A stretch of DNA of 64,000 nucleotides from Streptomyces tirandamycinicus. GTDB taxonomy: Bacteria; Actinomycetota; Actinomycetes; Streptomycetales; Streptomycetaceae. Location of the stretch: the NCBI RefSeq assembly GCF_003097515.1, contig NZ_CP029188.1, positions 2,544,501-2,608,500 on the forward strand, in the 5' to 3' direction. Made by a program: the position numbers and the translations under genes. The notes beneath the pieces are model-generated. The model made no database searches. It saw nothing but the letters and a program-made list of their open reading frames with translations, and had not been told where the DNA came from. Shown here one piece after another: positions 62,310 through 64,000 of the stretch (the stretch's first letter is position 1; every line of letters starts with the position of its first letter).

Positions 62310-64000
62310 TGAACTTCTCCTTGAGCTTCTCGAAGTCCGCGTGCGTCCTGGCGTACTCGGTCTTCTCCTTGCCGTCCGTCGCCACGAAGTACAGCCAGCC
62401 GTCCGAGGTCGGGGTGATCGAGGCGTTCAGCGCCGTCAGGTCGGGGTTGCCGATGGGACCGGGCGGCAGCCCCTTCTGGGTGTACGTGTTGTACGGGTCC
62501 TGGTTGCTGTTGATCTCCCGCTCACTGATGTCGATCTTGCTTTGGCCCTTGAGGTAGTTGAAGGCCGAGTCGAACTGCAGCAGCTGGTTGGTCTCGGTGT
62601 TGGTGGGCTTCAGACGGTTGTAGACGACCTCGGCCATCTTCCGGTAGTCGTCCTCGTTCTTGCCCTCGGCCTGCACCAGGCTGGCCACCGTGATCAGTTC
62701 CCAGGCGTTCTTCAGCTTGAGCTGCTTCGCCTTGGCCTCGAGGTCGATCTTCCCGTACTCCTGGTTGGCCCGGGCGACCATGGCCTTGAGGATGGTCTCC
62801 GGCCTGGAGCCCGGCGCGACCGGGTAGGTGGCCGGGTAGAGGAATCCTTCCAGCGGGTCCTTGACGTTCTCGTGGTTCCGGGCCCACACGGGGAGTCCGA
62901 GGTTCCCGGCCTCCTTGCGGGCGACGGACTGCGTCGTGCCGGCGTCGAGCTCGAGACGTTTGTCGATCAGCGCGTAGATCGCCGCGTTCCGCGCACCCTC
63001 GGCGATGCTGAGGGCGTTGCGGTTGTTCGGGTCGAGCATCGCCTTGACGGCTTCCTCGGCCGACATCCCCTTCTTGAGGGTGTAGACGCCGTCCTGGATC
63101 TTGGTGCCGCGTGGGTTGTCGTTCTGGGCGGAGACGAAGGCGTCGACGCTCTTCACGACCCCGGCCTTCTTCAGCGCGCTGCCGATGTCCGTACCGCTCG
63201 CGCCCAGGGCGATCTCGACCTGCACGCTTCCGCTGCCGGGGCCGTCGAAGTCGGGGGCCTCACCGAACTGCCCCTGCCAGAACTGGTAGCCGACGTAGGT
63301 CGCGCCGCCGGCACCACCGACCAGGACCAAGGCGACGAAGAGGCAGGCGAAGCCGTTGCGGCCCTTCTTCTTCTTGGCCGCGCCGCGCCCGTCCCCGCCA
63401 CGCCGGGGCGTCCCGCCCGGTGTGCCGCCGGGCTCGTCGGCGTCGCGGTCGTCCCCCGTGAAGAACGGGTGGTCCTCCTCCTGCCGCTCCGACGGGCGGT
63501 CGCCGTCCGCCGGGGAGGGCCGCGCTTCCGGTGGCTGCGGCTCGGTGCGGTGCCCGGGGGGCTGGGGCGGCGGGTAGGCGTCGGGGGTGCCGTAGTGGTC
63601 GGCGCCGTCGCCGTAGGGGGCGGGCCCCGGGTCGTACGGCATCACGGGCTGCCCGCCGGCGTCCCAGGCGGGGTCGTACGGTCGGCCGGCGTAGTCCTGG
63701 GCGCCGTACTGGCCGGTTGCGTACTGGCCGGTGCCGTACTGCTGCTGGTATTGCTGCGGCTCGTACTGCCCCTGGCCGTGCTGCTCCTGGCCGTACCCGC
63801 CTTGACCGTACTGGTCCTGGCCGTACTGGTCCTGGCCGTACTGGTCCTGGCCGTACTGGTCCTGGCCGTAGTGCTGCTGATGACCGGTCCGATACTGGTC
63901 GCCCTCCTGGTGGGCCTGGTCCTGCGGCTGCTGCGGGTACTGCTGCTGCGGCCGGCCGCCGTAGGACGCGGGGCCGGCGCCGCCCTGCTGCCCTCTCCAC
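62287..64000 (-). CDS. mltG: Endolytic murein transglycosylase MltG (N-terminus cut by window edge)
   Basis: The frame is open to the window end, so the start lies outside. The visible 570 residues begin with a cytoplasmic Gln/Tyr/Gly-rich repeat region with four exact YGQDQ units, an acidic linker, one membrane helix (GFACLFVALVLVGGAGGATYVGY), a LysM-like segment and the YceG/MltG catalytic domain (EGFLYPATYPVAPGS; SLVQAEGKNEDDY with the catalytic Glu; VVYNRLKPTN; ending in the TEYARTHADFEKLK signature). It cleaves nascent peptidoglycan strands to set glycan length. Confidence 0.94.
   Translation of the reverse strand, partial: WRGQQGGAGPASYGGRPQQQYPQQPQDQAHQEGDQYRTGHQQHYGQDQYGQDQYGQDQYGQDQYGQGGYGQEQHGQGQYEPQQYQQQYGTGQYATGQYGAQDYAGRPYDPAWDAGGQPVMPYDPGPAPYGDGADHYGTPDAYPPPQPPGHRTEPQPPEARPSPADGDRPSERQEEDHPFFTGDDRDADEPGGTPGGTPRRGGDGRGAAKKKKGRNGFACLFVALVLVGGAGGATYVGYQFWQGQFGEAPDFDGPGSGSVQVEIALGASGTDIGSALKKAGVVKSVDAFVSAQNDNPRGTKIQDGVYTLKKGMSAEEAVKAMLDPNNRNALSIAEGARNAAIYALIDKRLELDAGTTQSVARKEAGNLGLPVWARNHENVKDPLEGFLYPATYPVAPGSRPETILKAMVARANQEYGKIDLEAKAKQLKLKNAWELITVASLVQAEGKNEDDYRKMAEVVYNRLKPTNTETNQLLQFDSAFNYLKGQSKIDISEREINSNQDPYNTYTQKGLPPGPIGNPDLTALNASITPTSDGWLYFVATDGKEKTEYARTHADFEKLKEKFNGTRGGN
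63811..63870. repeat. 15-base tandem repeat in mltG, four exact copies
   Basis: CTGGTCCTGGCCGTA is repeated four times without change and encodes Tyr-Gly-Gln-Asp-Gln on the minus strand. Related diverged units continue to about 63720 (YGQGG, HGQGQ, YGTGQ, YATGQ). Confidence 0.93.

Overview
The window is chromosomal DNA from a Streptomyces-type actinomycete. It is very GC-rich (clearly above 70% by eye), uses many GTG and some TTG starts, and packs genes into operons with 4-base ATGA/GTGA overlaps. It carries genus markers: bldD, the actinobacterial integration host factor sIHF, a conservon-type signalling cluster, and the metK-coaBC-rpoZ-gmk-sIHF-pyr-bldD-nusB-efp-aro block that I recall as conserved core gene order in Streptomyces. 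Two genes are cut by the window edges: an AAA+ ATPase at the left and mltG at the right.

Layout. 1-4 kb: the end of an AAA+ ATPase, then two tandem CNNM/CBS membrane proteins. 4-9.8 kb: a riboflavin operon on the minus strand (FMN riboswitch - ribD - ribE - ribM - ribAB - ribH) that continues into hisE, hisG and a PH-domain membrane protein. 10-16 kb: a ROK regulator divergent from an MFS transporter around a perfect palindrome, a uracil/xanthine-type permease, a GH6 cellulase-like protein and a DUF5995 protein. 16.3-21.1 kb: a likely basic-amino-acid catabolic module (FAD amino-acid monooxygenase, nitrilase-type amidase, Lrp regulator, APC permease). Its two promoters share a three-element TTGC(G/A) pattern. 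21.3-24.7 kb: a conservon (sensor kinase, roadblock, DUF742) that lacks its usual GTPase. 25-30 kb: SGNH hydrolase, GuaB1, a lipoprotein RNase with barstar, and a SorC regulator. 30.3-34 kb: rpe, rsmB, fmt. 34.1-35.7 kb: the main sign of mobile DNA, a decayed TnpB with a tiny ribbon-helix-helix-like frame beside it, and an unknown HTH-like gene. 36-42.9 kb: priA, metK, coaBC, rpoZ, gmk, mihF. 43.4-53.4 kb: the complete pyr operon (pyrR-pyrB-pyrC-membrane protein-carA-carB-pyrD-pyrF), divergent from bldD. 54.5-64 kb: nusB, efp, an M24 peptidase-like protein, a P-loop protein, the shikimate genes aroQ-aroB-aroK-aroC-aroE, and mltG.

How it works together. Most of the window is core metabolism: flavin, histidine entry, complete UMP synthesis, shikimate to chorismate, CoA, SAM, and formyl-Met-tRNA. 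Regulation is visible as an FMN riboswitch, a probable PyrR-binding leader overlapping the pyrR ribosome binding site, a BldD-like box upstream of bldD, Lrp-like sites and several strong inverted-repeat terminators. Short intergenic tandem repeats of different periods recur (29, 32, 42, 63 and 10 bases) and look like replication-slippage products. No biosynthetic gene cluster, prophage, CRISPR array, rRNA or tRNA gene was seen. The least ordinary parts are the amino-acid monooxygenase module with its shared operator pattern, the GTPase-less conservon, the lipid-anchored RNase/barstar pair, and the nuclease-dead TnpB remnant.
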